DNA of 64,000 nucleotides from Porogramme epimiltina (Eukaryota; Basidiomycota; Agaricomycetes; Polyporales; Polyporaceae): the NCBI GenBank assembly GCA_900155495.1, contig FTLJ01000741.1, forward strand, positions 38,784 to 102,783, given 5' to 3'. Position 1 is the first letter of the stretch. Every line of letters starts with the position of its first letter. This document shows positions 33,822-47,100 of this stretch, piece after piece. Made by a program: the position numbers and the translations under genes. The notes beneath the pieces were generated by a model, which did no database searches, was not told the DNA's origin, and saw only the letters and a program-made list of their open reading frames with translations.

Positions 33822-34668
33822 TCAATCTTCGTCGTCCTCAAAACTCGAGCCTTCTTCTCCTTCAACCTCATCGTCCTCATCGTTGTCATCGACATCATCG
33901 TCATCTTCGACTGTCGCGTTATTGTTCTGTGCTGGCTGGGGCTGGGCAGGGGGGTGATTATTCGCTGTGCCGCTTGCCATTTGACGGGCCTGGGCAGCCT
34001 TCTCTGCGTCTTCACGAGCCTGATCGACGGGGAAGAGGAGCTCGAGCGCGAGGTCCTTCCACCGGATAGAACCGTTGACGCCGCCGCCGCCGTATCCCAT
34101 ATCCTCGAAGAGGGCGCGCGACGTAGGATCATACGGCCTACGCGGAAGCGCGGCTGGATGTTTGACACTAAGCGGGTTCCCATACGGGTACGAAGGGTGC
34201 ACCTGAGAGGGAAGGACTGGCGCCCAAGACAAATAAGGGAAGATTAGGATGTGAGCGGCATTGATCCACGCGTATAAGTGGGGACGCGCGGGGAGTGGCA
34301 GCATGGCCTACCTTCCGATTCCTCAGGATTCGGGGGCTTCATGTGGACGGGCATGTCGATGTCTGTCGCATTTACGTGTCAGGCGCGCGAAACATGTGAA
34401 AGTGCACTGCATACCGTCAATGCAGAGGTCGCCGTTGAGATAGTCGGTGGTGCCGATGGTGTCCAAGACCTCTATGTCATGGCTCGTCATGTGGAGGTAA
34501 CAGAACGTGAGGTCCTGCGAACAATGTGTGTCAGAAGGTTCGTAGTTTCTAGAACAGGAAGACATGTCAGACAGTCATCTTGGATGCTTGGGCAAGTGCG
34601 GCGATCACTGGTGGCTCAGGAGGCACACTGCCCGCAGGTCGTGGAGGAATACGAACAACCACCGTCAT
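33822..34668 (-). CDS. Conserved-looking protein of unknown function, acidic tail
   Basis: Four exons (34573-34668, 34415-34514, 34312-34362, 33822-34216) splice in frame to 213 residues from the ATG at 34668. Segments that look conserved are VVVRIPPRPAGSVPPEPPV, LTFCYLHMTSHDIEVLDTIG, YPYGNPLSVKHP, YDPTSRALFEDMGYGGGG and IRWKDLALELLFPVD. The tail is a run of Asp/Glu (EDDDDVDDNDEDDEVEGEEG). No family was recognised. Coding sequence may extend further upstream: a frame ending TQITVPWAPDP continues past an acceptor at about 34700. It is divergent from the TFIIIC gene, with at most 418 bp between starts. Confidence 0.68.
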
Positions 34669-35086
34669 CGGATCGGGCGCCCACGGCACGGTTATTTGCG
34701 TCTAATTGTAATTCAAAAGTTAATCCCTTTGTTGGGCTTTATTACTTCATAACTCCGCGGCGATGGCAATTTCAAACTCCGACGACGCCCAGGGCCAACC
34801 CCGCAGAGCGGCGACGCGTCTGTGGCTGAGGCTCTTGTCTGCAACCGCCGTCTTGCGCTCTTGGTCTCCCGCTGCGCCTTGTATAGCCAAGGCAGTGCGC
34901 CCGCAGGCGACTTGAGAACAACTTCACCGTGTTCCGGAGCAGAATTCCGATAGCCTCTCGTGGTTCCTAGTAATTTTTACCTCCGGCCTCGGTTCGTCCT
35001 TGTGCTCACCCTTCGAGCCAGTCAACACATCTGATATATTCAAATCTACAGCCGTTCTCTCCGACAAATTCTCCGCTGCGGAGTAA
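34669..35086. promoter_or_regulatory. Divergent promoter region
   Basis: Lies between two divergent start codons. It may contain an additional 5' exon of the minus-strand gene. No clear TATA element. Confidence 0.4.
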
Positions 35087-38000
35087 ATGGCTGAACTACC
35101 GATTGCGACGGCTCTCAGCCTGTCTGCTGTCTCCGTCACTCCGTCTGTCAACTGTTTGCAATTCTCTCAGGACGGACAAGTGATATTCCTCACCAAGTAT
35201 GCCGTCCATATCCTGGTACGGCCCCATGGTTCAACCTATTAATGATCGTCGCCGCGTGATTGATGAACCGTCCAGACACCTGACATTGGTATCAGCATTG
35301 AACCATCTTCGGTCATTAAACAGGCACCAGACTCTAAAACGCTCTCTTCCTCTCGGCCTCTTGGCTGGCTGAGGACAGTCATCGAGTTTGACCGGTCGCT
35401 TGAACACCATTGGCCTACAGAGTGCACAGGTAATTTCCACTGTCCTAGGCGCGGAGGCAACATCGGAGCGCTCAAGTTCATGTCTCGACGAACCAGATTG
35501 GGGCGCCGTGCCTCTAGGGGCCCTCGATCCGTCTCTTCAAGCAGTGACGCTCTCACCAAGCAATATTACAGCGAACGCTGGGTAGGATAAATTCATCCAC
35601 GGTCACCGAACGCCCTGCCGCTCACCGTGCCACTGCCCCTTAGCTGCGTGCTCGCGTTACTAAACTCCAATCTCGAGCTAACCATATGGAGCGCTAGCAA
35701 GAATCTTGTCACTGGAGAATGGATAAAGGTAGGCGGACTTTCTCCCAGCGCCACTGTCTGGCAGGCCAACTACCCATCGCGACAGCTCCAAGATGTTACA
35801 TCAGTTCTGAAGAGCGCTGCTGCCAAGGTGGCTTCTTCGGCGTTCCTCCAGACGCTACGAGCACAATGCACATGTGCGTCGTTCTTCTCGGCTCCTTCCA
35901 GAATTCTAGTCGACCACTGCATATGGTCGCGTCTCTAGGCATAGATTGGTCGCTACAACCCAACTGGAAAGCAGCGCCTGCTGTTTTCGTCGATGCCTCT
36001 CTGCTCGCGGTTGGCACCCGCGCCGGTATCATCACATTTCTCAGGTGCGTCCTATGTTTTCTCATGTTCAACTCTATGGCCCTATTCGGAATGATTATCC
36101 CCTGCGCCCTTCCTCAGGTACAACAAAACGGATAGACGGATGACCGTTGTGGAACAGGTCGAAATATCTGACAGATGGCCCATTCATCTGGCGTGGTCCG
36201 CTTGGACTCTAGACCAGGACGGCAACTGTAAGCACGTCGTTGCCTCCTTCCACGCTCATGTTGACATGTTATTAGGCGAGGCCACGCTTGCATGTGGACT
36301 GGCAGATGGCTCGGTGGTAGTGCTGTCTGTGCGCCAGGCTCTTACCTTCCCGTCGTCGGGCACCCAGTCCTTGCCGGAGCATAAGGTTATGGTGATGGTT
36401 CAGATGCCCGCCGAAACTCTTTCCGGTGCTTGTGGAAAAGCCATCACGGGAATGAGATGGGCGAACATCGTCGGACGCACGGTAAGTCGCCTGGGCAGGC
36501 TTTCGGCGACTCTTGTTCGAGGACTGAATACTGATATCCAGCCGGTCCTGATGTATCATACCGCCGGTCTCCTTCATCTGTGGTCCTCCGGGCCTTCCGG
36601 TCCATCTCATCAAGCGTGGTCAGGATATAGGGCGATTCAACTGCGGACACAAACGCGCTCGGTGGGATCCTCCTCCCTGTGCCCGGCATCAGGAATCTCC
36701 TACGTTCCCAGACACGATGTGTGTGTGATCGCACTCTCCGATGGGTCATTTCACACGATCCATAGACTCTCTGAAAATCCAAGTCTAGAACCGTCTCCGC
36801 CCGAGCGTGGCACTTCCTCTGAGGCGCTCTCCGAGGCGTCCCGCACTATTTTCACGAGGATCGAAGCCGAAAAGGTCAGCTACAAGGATGTGGACCGCCC
36901 GAGCGGAATGCTGTCGTATGATCGGTGTTCCACATTCATATGGACATACGAGTAAGAATCGCGCAGCCTTCACTACGTATGGACTGCGCAAGTGACGCTA
37001 GCAACTTCCATTCTTCTTCTACAGGACGTCCCGGCCGACAGACTTTAGCTACAAGTATGACGCAAAGCATATCAGCACACTCGTCGTGGCCCAGTTGCTG
37101 AATGAAGATATGGACGAATGGGTAATCCGAGAACTGGCGGAGCGCGTCGGTCGCGCCCATGGTGAGTTATCTATCTGGAAACCGGTGCTCATGCTCCTAT
37201 CTTTTCCTCACGATAGATTACAGCGGGCGGCGAGACGCCACTAGCCGCGCTTAGGGCGGTATTTCTACATCTGCGCGATCCGCCCAGGATAACCCGGTTA
37301 CACTCTCGTATCCTGGATGTACTTGTGCCCGGCTCCCCGGAGGAAACGGCACCGGATGTCGTCATATCGGCGTTTAGACCAATGCCGTCAGCCCACCTCT
37401 CCCGCGAGCTTCAAAGAAGCTTGTCCACCCATCTGTTTGGATGGGATTATGTGCACTCGCAGCGCCTTCGGTACTCCGTGGCGCGCTTCTGCCAGGTGGG
37501 CGCATATTTGTCTACGATTCTCGTGGATTACCACTCTGCCGCGCGCCCCATTGGCCGATCCCACGATCTGAAAACTATTCTCATCTCATTTACAGAACTT
37601 TGCTGAAGCGCCAGAAATCCAGCAAAAATTTGCCGATGTCGCGAGTCTATTCCTAGCGAATATTCGGAAGCACATCCAGCTTACCCTAATGCGACATCTC
37701 TCGGCCATGAGCGGACTCACCGCCCTTTCTCGTGAGTATCTGCGCGCGCGGAGTCCCAATGTTCATGTGGAACTGACTTGAGGCCGCCTACACCCAGCCC
37801 ACGACGTAGCGTTTGCGAGATACACGTGCCATCAGGTCGCAGCGACGCGGTCTGACAGCTCTGGCGGGAACCCGGCATTGGGAAAGGAAGCCGGTCTACT
37901 GCTTTCGCTGCTTCCGCTGCCGTCTGCGGCACAACCGCAGGCCAACTTTGAACCACACGCTCTTCTAGGTGGCACTCGCTACTCCGGCTCCGGGCATGCG

Positions 38001-38696
38001 GGTGACAGCGGCGATGACAGCTTGCGCGAACTTTGCCCGGCTTGCCACGTCAACATCTCCCTTCACGACGCGGCGGAGGAGAGTGCCATTTGCGCCAACG
38101 GCCATGTTTGGGGTGTGTCCTTCTTTCCACCCATGTCGCGCCAATCTCCCTTTACGGCCCCCACCTGCCCCTGTGTCGCCCTGCCAAAGTTCCCCGTTCC
38201 CAGTCTCGGCTGGCACAGTTCGCTTCCGCTGCGCAGTTGAAGTTACACACTTACCTTTATTGCATTTTTTTTTCATCTGCGCACACGCTGTGCGCGTTAG
38301 GTTCCATAATGCCTCTTTTTTCCCTTTCAATAGCTGATCTATCCCCATAACTTTACAGGTCGCTGCTGCATTACCTCATTCCTACTCGCAACGCCTCAAG
38401 TCCGAACATGCGTCGGGTGTGGGCGCAAGGCGCTGCTCGCGCCGTCTGCTCCCGCGCCACCCGCACCCGACGAAGGTGAAAATGAGGGCGCACCGGCAAC
38501 CACAGACGGAGACGCGGAAGACGCGCTTCCCCATTCGGACGTCGACGGGACCGCCGACGGACAGGCGCACGTCTCCGAAGTGGGCGGAGACCCCGGCCGG
38601 CGCGCGGGCGCAGGCAGCGGCGGCGTTGTGCGAGATCTGCTCGAAGCGACTCGGAGGTGTCCGTTCTGCGGGAACAACTTTGTCGTCCTCGTCTGA
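35087..38696 (+). CDS. RNA polymerase III factor TFIIIC subunit, delta/90-kDa type
   Basis: Part of TFIIIC, which binds internal promoters of tRNA genes. About 14 short exons; the first are 35087-35215, 35276-35429, 35497-35581, 35644-35728, 35786-35827 and 35902-36044. The N-terminal half is a WD40-like propeller: MAELPIATALSLSAVSVTP, LKYA-like FLTKYAVHIL, VLALLNSNLELTIWS, GIDWSLQPNW, ASLLAVGTRAGIITFLRY and TLACGLADGSVVVL. The C-terminus is the zf-TFIIIC zinc module: ELCPACHVNISL, AICANGHVW, RTCVGCGRK and finally RRCPFCGNNFVVLV before the stop. An acidic insert (DEGENEGAPATTDGDAEDA) precedes the last cysteines. Length about 850 residues, normal for the family. Middle exon boundaries were not all fixed. 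Confidence 0.85.
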
Positions 38697-39782
38697 TCGG
38701 AGCCAGAGGGGGCGCTCGGGCGGGTGGAGGGAAGGCGATCTACAGTGTGCGCATGTGCATGTCGATGATGTACGCACGCTTCCAAGCACCCCGGTCTCGC
38801 GCCTTCTGGCGGCGGGAGTTGCCTGCTGCTTCCCTGACAAGGGCCAGTGTGTGTGCGCACGCACCCTTGGGCCTCGGTGCCTTGCCGTTTAACGACTTGT
38901 TCACCTGTCGTGGTCCGATGTTTGGTTCCCGGATGCCGAGCCCGCGGGGATAGATGCTGGCTTCTCGAAAAAAAAACGCGAACGCCCGACAGCGCAGCTC
39001 CCTTCCTGGATGTTCGGAGAGAAGACACGCTGCCTCGAGGCGCGATCGGAGGGGCGTATGTATCCGTCTGTGTCCGTATGTAACGCTGTGGGTACGCGCG
39101 TGGTGCATGACGTGCGCGCGTGGTGTGCGCATGTGGGGTGAGGTCGGGACCAAGCCACGCCCGCGCCCGCGTCCGCGCCTCGCTGCCGGCCGAGACGGTC
39201 AGAAACGTTGCGCAGGCACGCGCGGGCGGGCCCGTGCGCGAATCGCGCAGGACGAGTACGGCATCCTCATCGACGCACCTGGGCCCTCGCTGAGAGAGAG
39301 CCCCGCGACGACTCCGCGACGTTGAAATCGCGCTCGCTTACGGGCGGCGACCCTGAGACAGCGCGCTCGTCAGATCTCCAGTAGGCCGAGCTAGCAGAGA
39401 CCCCACTGACGACACACGGCACACGAACCCACGGACGCATAAGCACGCACGCATCGCTCGACAGGACATCTTTGATTTACTGCCTACCCGCGCCCGCGGG
39501 CGCCTACTGCGAACTTCTCTCTTGCTCCGCCTCCCCTACCCCCCTCCTCTGCGCACACCCCCCGCGCTGGCTACCCGCCGGCCCTAAGCCCACAGCCCAA
39601 CAGAAAGAAGCTTCCCGAATTCCGAAACGCCGCGACCCTGCTCCGGGGTGCCCCCTTTTCACCGCGCGTCATGCGCCCGCTCAGGGTCTCCCCTCGTCAT
39701 CGCGTGCGGCGCAGCCGTTAGGTCTGGTCCTTGCCGCTGGCGGCGGTCGGGGGTGGCCCGCGGCGCTCCCCCCGTGGCGCGC
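38697..39782. other. Convergent intergenic region, GC-rich
   Basis: Between two convergent stop codons. Overlapping open frames on both strands reflect high GC and TG/CG-rich simple sequence around 39040-39130. No motif seen. Confidence 0.5.
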
Positions 39783-42260
39783 TCACCCAATCAACGCCTG
39801 GAGCTTGCCGAAGTCGGGGGTGCCCAGGCCGGTGACCTGCATTGCAAAGCGCGGCGTCAGCTCACGATCACGCTTCGGGGCAGAGGGAAGAGGAGAGCGC
39901 GCGCTTCGTGGAGGCGACGTTGGCCGTTAGCGCGGGCGTCACGCCCCGCGTGGGGGGCGTGCGCCGCAAACGCGCGCAGGGACCTCCGAAAGTGGGCGGG
40001 AAGGGTCTACTTACAGGGTCCCAACCCGCGCCCGCGGTGAAGCCGTTCGTGCCGCATCCGGGGTTCGAGCCAGAGGTGATGTCGTTGAAGCCCGTGGCGC
40101 CCGTCGAGTAGATGAGCGGGTTGAGGAAGCCGAGCGGGGACTTGCCCTGTGAAAGGCGGAAGTCGTTGAGGAGCGAGATCACGCCAGCGAAGGTCTGCGT
40201 CGGGGCGAAGTCCGAATTGCGAAATGCGGGGCGAGAGAACATCAATAGTGGAGGGTCGGTCGGGAAAGGAGCCGTTTGATCAGCTGGTGCAACGCAACGC
40301 AGGGGGGATAGAATTGCGGCTGGCCGCGACTTACGGGAGAGCTGGCGCTCGTGCCACCAACAGAGCCGACACGGCCGCCGATAACGACCTGGAAGTTCTC
40401 GCCCTGGGCAGCGACATCAGGGTACGCGCGGCCAGTCCGGCTTAGGAACGGAGAAGATGCGTCAGTGGACTACCCCCGAAGAATACGGCATGAACAAAGA
40501 AAAACCTACTTGAAGAGACCCGAGTTCGTGGAGCCGAGGCGAGTCAGGAACGTGGAGACGGCAGTGGATTGGTAGCTGCATGGAAATTAGAATCGTTCTC
40601 GACGTCAGCAAAAGCTCCAGAACGGAACGGCGGCAGCCGTGTGGTTGCATTACGCACCTAGGCTGAGCGAAGTAGTTGGAGAAACCTCCACCGGAGAAGC
40701 TGACGGCGACTTCGGGGTTCACGCGGATGGTACCGCCGACGGTGGTGACGAAGGGGCACGACGCCGGGAAGTTCGGGATGAACTTCTTGGTGTTCTTGCC
40801 ATCGTTCGAGAGACAGTCACCGCCACCAACACCATCATCACCAGAGGAGAACATGATGGAGCTACCGCGGGCACCGAGCTGCGCGAAGAGGCTGCAGACC
40901 TGGACAGCGTAGTCCTCGGGAACGGTCTGCTCGTCGTCACCGTAACTGGTAGTGAACTGTATGGCGCGGTTAGTATCCAGAAAGGGAATGTATGACTCAA
41001 ACTTACAGTCTGAGGGATAGTGGTCTGGTTGAGAACGAAGTTGAGCCAGTCGAGGTAGGGCTCGTTCGTGTTGGTGGGAGTGTTGTCATCCGGGTTGAAG
41101 GGGGGAGACCCGCCCGTGCTGTAGTAGATGTTGGGAGTAGGGAACGACATGCCCTCAGTGTACTGAATGTCGAGGTTGGCCTACAAACCAATGAGGTGGA
41201 TTAGTACATCATACGGATTGCGATTGTGGAAGGACACACCTCAACACCGGGGTCTGACTGGTCATCGCCGCCACCGTTGAGCTGAATAGTAGTGAACGAG
41301 GAGCCAACCGCATCGGTCCGGAAGCGGCGGTAGAAGGTCTATCACGGGATCCACCTCGCCGTCAGAAAGATTCGCACATCGTGACGTTAATGGTAGATGA
41401 TTTACCTGCAGATCGGCGCGGTTCGCGAACTCATCGAGGTAGCCCGCAACACCGAGAATGTTGACATCCGTGGCCGCAGGGACGTAAGTGGAGGTGTTGT
41501 AGAGCGCGCGAAGGCACGCGGGGGTGATGGTGGTCGAGCAGCTTGAGGGCACGGTCGCAAGCGACTTGGGGCTGGTAAGGAGGTGAGCGATGTTGGCATC
41601 GCTCTCGACCGTGGGCGCGTCGAAGTTGACGTGGCTCGTCGCGCGCATGCTCTTCATGGTGCCGAAGTACGTCGTAGGCGCAACGACTGCGACGTGGCCG
41701 TGAAGCGCACTGGGGAGGGAGTAGTTCATCGAGCGGATGACGTAGTCCTCGCTCTTGTCGTGGCGGAAGATGCTGTACTCGTTGCCGAGCATCTTCTCAG
41801 CCTGAGCGACGGAGACGCGGACGGTGAGCCAGTCGCCGGCGGGGGAGCGCTGGACGGAGGAGAGGTCGAGGCCGTGCGCGAGCAGCCACTCTTCGACGAG
41901 GTCGACGGTGTCGCGGTGAGGCGCAACGAGGGCGGCGACGTCCTCCTTGGAGAGGTGCTGGCCGTACCTATAGGTAGATTATGAGGCAAAATCCGAGCAT
42001 CAACAGCACTTGTGTACGTACCGCTGGTGGGCAGGGTCGCTGACCTCATAGAGGGCAGTAACAAGCTCATCAAACTTGTCCTGCTTGAGGCCAATGCGCA
42101 TGTCGAAGGTGTAGTCCGAGGGCGCAGGCGCGTGGAGCTCCCATCCACGGGGCACCTCCGACCAGGCGTGCTTCACCTCGAAGTCATCCCAACGCTTGAC
42201 GAGGGGCTTGGAGGCGACGAGCTGGATGAGCCCGAGAAGGACGGCGGACGACCAGAACAT
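39783..42260 (-). CDS. Secreted sedolisin-type serine-carboxyl peptidase (S53)
   Basis: An acid peptidase of the TPP1/aorsin family, made as a zymogen and secreted. The signal peptide is [20 protein letters not shown] pro-kumamolisin domain follows ([19 protein letters not shown], then [12 protein letters not shown] and [18 protein letters not shown]). The catalytic domain starts around residue 200. The Glu/Asp pair lies in [12 protein letters not shown], and the nucleophile Ser in GGTSASSP with VGG upstream. [20 protein letters not shown] and [14 protein letters not shown] are typical. The calcium-site region is [29 protein letters not shown] near the end. Stop at 39783-39785. About a dozen exons and about 560 residues. 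Probably used to digest extracellular protein at low pH, as in wood decay. Confidence 0.9.
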
Positions 42261-44131
42261 GGCGACGGTTCGTTGGTGAAGGCGACGCGACGGACGGGCT
42301 TATATATTGCTTGCGAAGCCTCGGCGCACCTTCGATGAGACCGGCGGAGTCCGCTTCACTGGATCCATGGTACCGGTGATGGGCCTGCGCGGAACAGTAT
42401 GGTCATCGAGCGTAAACAGGGACGACGATTGCGTGCCGACATCAAGGTGGTACAGAGGGCGATAGGTGCACGCGCACCCGAGCGAGCAGCATGCCACACG
42501 CTCGCTCGTGGCCGTCGTTGAGCATGCGAATGGGCGGTGCGAAGATGGTAGTATAGACAGCGCCGTATGAGAATCCTTGGCAGAGGGTCTGGGGAACAGA
42601 CCAATATAGCGGCAAGTAGACGTCAAGAACGGGAATTGACAGAGAAAAGACTTCGAAGCATCCGCTTTTTGCACTTTGATATGGTGCACGGGAACAATAC
42701 GGCCTTCGCGGTAAAAGTGAAGACAGTGCGACGCGGTATATCCTTCATGAGTCATGGCGACTGTAGCAGTATCCTCGTGGCTATACAAGGGATAGGCTTG
42801 GGTGTGTTGGGTTTATGATTTGTGCGGCAAGCGCGATCAAACTGCATGGTTGTTAGGGGCGGGGGACTATCATGGTGAGGAAGACAGAGGGGAGCGAGGG
42901 ACGGTGATAGGAAGACTCACATGAGGGGGAAGACACAGTCAGGCGGATTCCTGAGAACAAAAGGATCACGTTGGTCCGCGTGCATGTGGACGAGGCCCTT
43001 CCAAGAAGTCCGGTCGTGTGCTCCCGTCCGGGCGATGCTAGCGGGCGATAAAAGCCTCCTTTGAGCACGCTGTTCGATGCATGCTCAGGGCGGGGCAGTG
43101 GGAGCTTTTGGGAACGAGAACATAGGGTCAGGGCGATTCCTGCTCCGTCCAGTGAACCGTGCAGGCCGTCAAGAGGTCCGAGGCCAGGTGCGCCGGTATC
43201 AGGTTGAAGGCGATGAGCGCTTCTCACTATTGATGAGGATGAATGGGCGCTTAGGGTCCCTCCTGTCTTCGTCAGCATCTTGAACAGTGCTTTGATCTTT
43301 ACTCATAGATGTCTCCCTAAGGGCTTCCTCCGACAATGTAAAACACATCGCTCAGACCTAACTAGGAGTGTGTGGATTTATGTAGGTCCTCAACTGTACC
43401 CGCTGTACTAACGACGAAAATATATTGACACGATAAGCAGATGTCCCTCGAATAGTCCGCACATTCAATCCAACCGTTCCGCGCGATTGTCATAGACTCC
43501 AGCCAGACTCAAGGTTTTCCAGGCCCATAGGGCTTGTTTCGCCGTCGGTAGCGAGTCCAACCGCGATCGGGCGCCCCTTGTCTCGCCGTGAACCTTGTCG
43601 GCGGCCCGCTCACTGGCTCCAACGGCCCGTGTATCTGAAGCTTCCTCGCGAGAATGTGTAGTCCGGGGAGGAAAGGAAGCGTCTGATGTACCACCGCCGT
43701 ACGGCACGGAGGCTTTTTATACGGACCTTCACCTCTGCTTGGTAACTCCCGAGTTTGTTAGGGGTGAACACGCTCCCAAACTTGCTCAATACCAACACCT
43801 GGTGGTCCCTAGGCTCTCCACTCCAACTCATAGAAGTTCAACCCCACGCGAGGTTCATCTCTTGTCGGCGAAAGCTTGCCTACACGACCGTTTACCGGCA
43901 CTCTACCCTCGACGACGTCACCTGGAGGCATTCAACGAGGTCACTCCGCTGATACGTGATCGCATTCGAAGTCACTTGGACGGTCCGGCCTGCAGCTGGC
44001 CTATTCAACACATCACGCGGAGCTCCCATCCTGGCAGGCGCCCCGGTTGACGAACATCGAGAAGCGAGGTCTAAACGTATAAGATGCCGCTGACCGTCAC
44101 CCTCGAGGGGGCGGCGAACTCACCGTTCACC
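42261..44131. other. Long divergent intergenic region
   Basis: About 1.9 kb between the divergent sedolisin and GH127 genes. Frames are short or overlapping and lack motifs. Such long spacers often carry regulatory sites for secreted-enzyme genes; no specific operator could be recognised apart from the TATA box at 42300. Confidence 0.5.
42300..42307 (-). promoter_or_regulatory. TATA box of the sedolisin gene
   Basis: The minus strand reads AATATATAAG about 40 nt before the ATG at 42260, a strong TATA match at a short distance, as often found for highly induced secreted enzymes. Confidence 0.6.
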
Positions 44132-47100
44132 ATGATTTGGAGTCTCTTTGTCTCTCTCTTAGCATCTATCGTCGCGCGGTCCACCGTCAGGGGCCAAGAG
44201 CCCACTGGGCGTAAGTTTACTTGTATATTGCCCCTGTATGCGTTGGATACTGAACGGTTTCGATACCAGTTGCGCCGAAGAAGTTCTTGACCTTGCCTCT
44301 CGGCGAGATCAAACCTGCGGGATGGCTTCAGGATCAGGTAACGGGCACACTGTCCATGATCTCAGCAACCGGAGTTACTAACATTGAGCAGCTCATGGTT
44401 CAAACCAATGGCCTCGCTGGCCATGAGCATGATTTCTATCACTAGTGAGACGGAGCTTCCTCAGAGTCCTTGATACTTTTCGTTAATCTGTTATCTCTGT
44501 GTAGTGTGTCTGAGAGCGATTGGATTGGGGGGACGTCCTACTACTCCAATCTGGAGGAAGGTAAGCCATCCCATTCATCCGATATTCTTCCTATCACCTT
44601 GAACCATGCCTGATGTTGCTTCTATCTCAGCTGGAAGTTACTGGTTTGTAAGTAACGGGCTGCCTAGATCTGCTGTACTCATTCCAATGACGTCACTATG
44701 CATCAGAATGGCATGGTCCCGAATGGTGTCCTTGTCGACGACGCGACCATCCAGTCCCAGGTGCAAGCTTTCCTTGACTATGTCCTCGACCATCAGGACT
44801 CGACCGGCTGGCTCGGGCCAGAGGTGAACACGACCAAGCCTCGGTACCTCTGGGGCCGATACCCGTTTTTCTTTGGCGCCATTCAAATGGTCGAGGCCAA
44901 CCCGGCCCTCACCGATCGTGTCGTCGGCGCGTTGCACAAGTTCGTCTCATTAGCGAACACGATGCTACACGACGGACAGGGTCTTGAGCCCTGGACTCAG
45001 ACGCGCTGGGAGGACTTTGTCATTGTTCTGCAGTGGTACGGATCCCTTACATGTCAAAGAAGCTACACAACTGATCCGCATCTCGGTAGGTTGTATGACT
45101 TCCACCCTGACGGCCAAGAAGATATTTTGATCGACACCATGAAAATGTTGAAGTACACCGGTGATCCGTGGGAGTCCGTGTTCAACGAGACTGTGCGTGC
45201 CTTCATTCACGTCTCGACTATGCAAGGCGGTAATCTAAAACTCCCCCCCCCCACAGTTTTTCCCCACCGTGGCGGTTGAGAACCTCAGGAACCCGTTCCC
45301 TGTTTTAACCTGGCATGGCGTGAACATGGCCGAGGGTCTGAAGGCGCTACCCGCCACCTACCGCTTCACTCATAACCAGTCAGGCCAGTGTTTCCACGTT
45401 TCATAGGTGATACATAAGTTGACTGTGGCTTTGTCAGACCTCGATGCTGCGAGCAAGGGATGGGATCTCCTATTCCAGTATCATGGCCGCCCGTCAGGAA
45501 TCTATGCTGCGGATGAATACTTGGCTGGTTTGGAGGCTGTACGAGGGTACGTCCCATTTTTCGCGTCACGATGCGATCCTAAGCTCATAATGGCGAAAAG
45601 CACCGAGCTCTGCTTGGTTGTGGTGCGTCTCACCTATTTGCGTGATGGTTTGGGGGGCACCCGGTCTGACAAGCCCATGTTTGTCAGGAAACTATGTTTT
45701 CGTACGTCCTCGTTTCCTCCGGTCGTCCCGGAGCGGGAAACTCACCAATGGCCCAGTGGGTCATACCTCTACCAAGTCATTGGAGATCCGAAGTTCGCAG
45801 ATAGGGTAGGTTATGTTTCAGCAGTTACATGTGGTACCACTGGGCTAAACGCTCATCAACAGGTTGAGCGGATCACGTACAACGCCCTGCCAGCAACCTT
45901 GACCGGAGGTTCGTTGCATGACACCCCATCTGTGCCGCGCACCCTGAGCTCAGGGACATACGGTAGACATGTGGTCCCGGCAGTACCTCCAACAGCAGAA
46001 CCAAATCGCGTCCAAGAATATGTCGCCGTACGTGACGCCATGTTGTCCCGTTCTACGGCTTGCGCTTATATCGGAATAGTAATCCATTCCCGAACGATGG
46101 GTAAGCTGCGTATACTACGTGCGGAAGCGGTATTTCTAAGATAACCGGTGGTTACCTAGCCCATACTCGAATGTGTTTGGGCTTGAACCCAACTACCCGT
46201 AAGTTCGCGATCTACACAGTGCACGGCGTTTTCCCTTTTCTGTCGTTCTCCGTCTTATGTCTTCTAAACTTTGAACATTGGCAACGAACAGGTGCTGTAC
46301 TGTCAACCATCCGCAGGGATGGCCGAAGTTCATTACAAACGCCTTCGTTACGTCTCCAGACCGGAAGTCACTCGTGCATGTCTACCTCGGCCCTTACAGC
46401 GTCAACGCGACGCTTGCTAATAGTAAGCCTATACTGCCCTTGCATTCCCACATCCACCGTTTGAGGATGTGGCTGACGTGATTCCGCACGTTTCACAGGT
46501 AACAAGGTCGTCGTGACGGTAGACACGCTCTACCCGTTCAGCGACACGCTCACCACAACGATCAACGCGGAGAAGGCGTTCACTTACTACGTTCGCATCC
46601 CGAGCTGGGTGTCTGCGGGCACGATCGCGATCAATAGTGGCGTGCCAAGGCCGGTGTCCCCGTCCAACGGCCTGCACGCCGTGAAGGTCCCCGCAGGCAC
46701 GACCAAGTTCACGCTGGACCTGCCCGCGGACATCACCATCGGTGCGTCCACCGTCCCCGGCGCCCCGCTCCCACGCCCAGCGGCCGAACGCTAACCTTCG
46801 TCATCCCCGCGCGCCCCGCGCCCGAGCAGAATCGCGCCCGCACGGCTCCGTCGCCGTGCACCGCGGGCCGCTGCACTACGCGTTCGACATCGCGCGCTCG
46901 CAGAAGCTGCTCGCGCAGAACGCGCAGCAGCCGCTCGCGGTCGACCTCGAGTTCGACGCGACGGGCACGTGGCAGTACGCGATCGACCCGGACACGCTCG
47001 TCTTCCACGCGGGCGCGCCCGCGGGCGGCGCGTTGCCGTCGCCCGTGTTCGACGCGGGCCAGCCGCCGTTCACGATCACCGCGACGGCGTGCGAAGTCGA

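Noticed and set aside
42300..42788. Minus-strand 162-codon frame upstream of the sedolisin gene
   Set aside because: It overlaps the sedolisin TATA box and upstream region, lacks any motif and has atypical composition.
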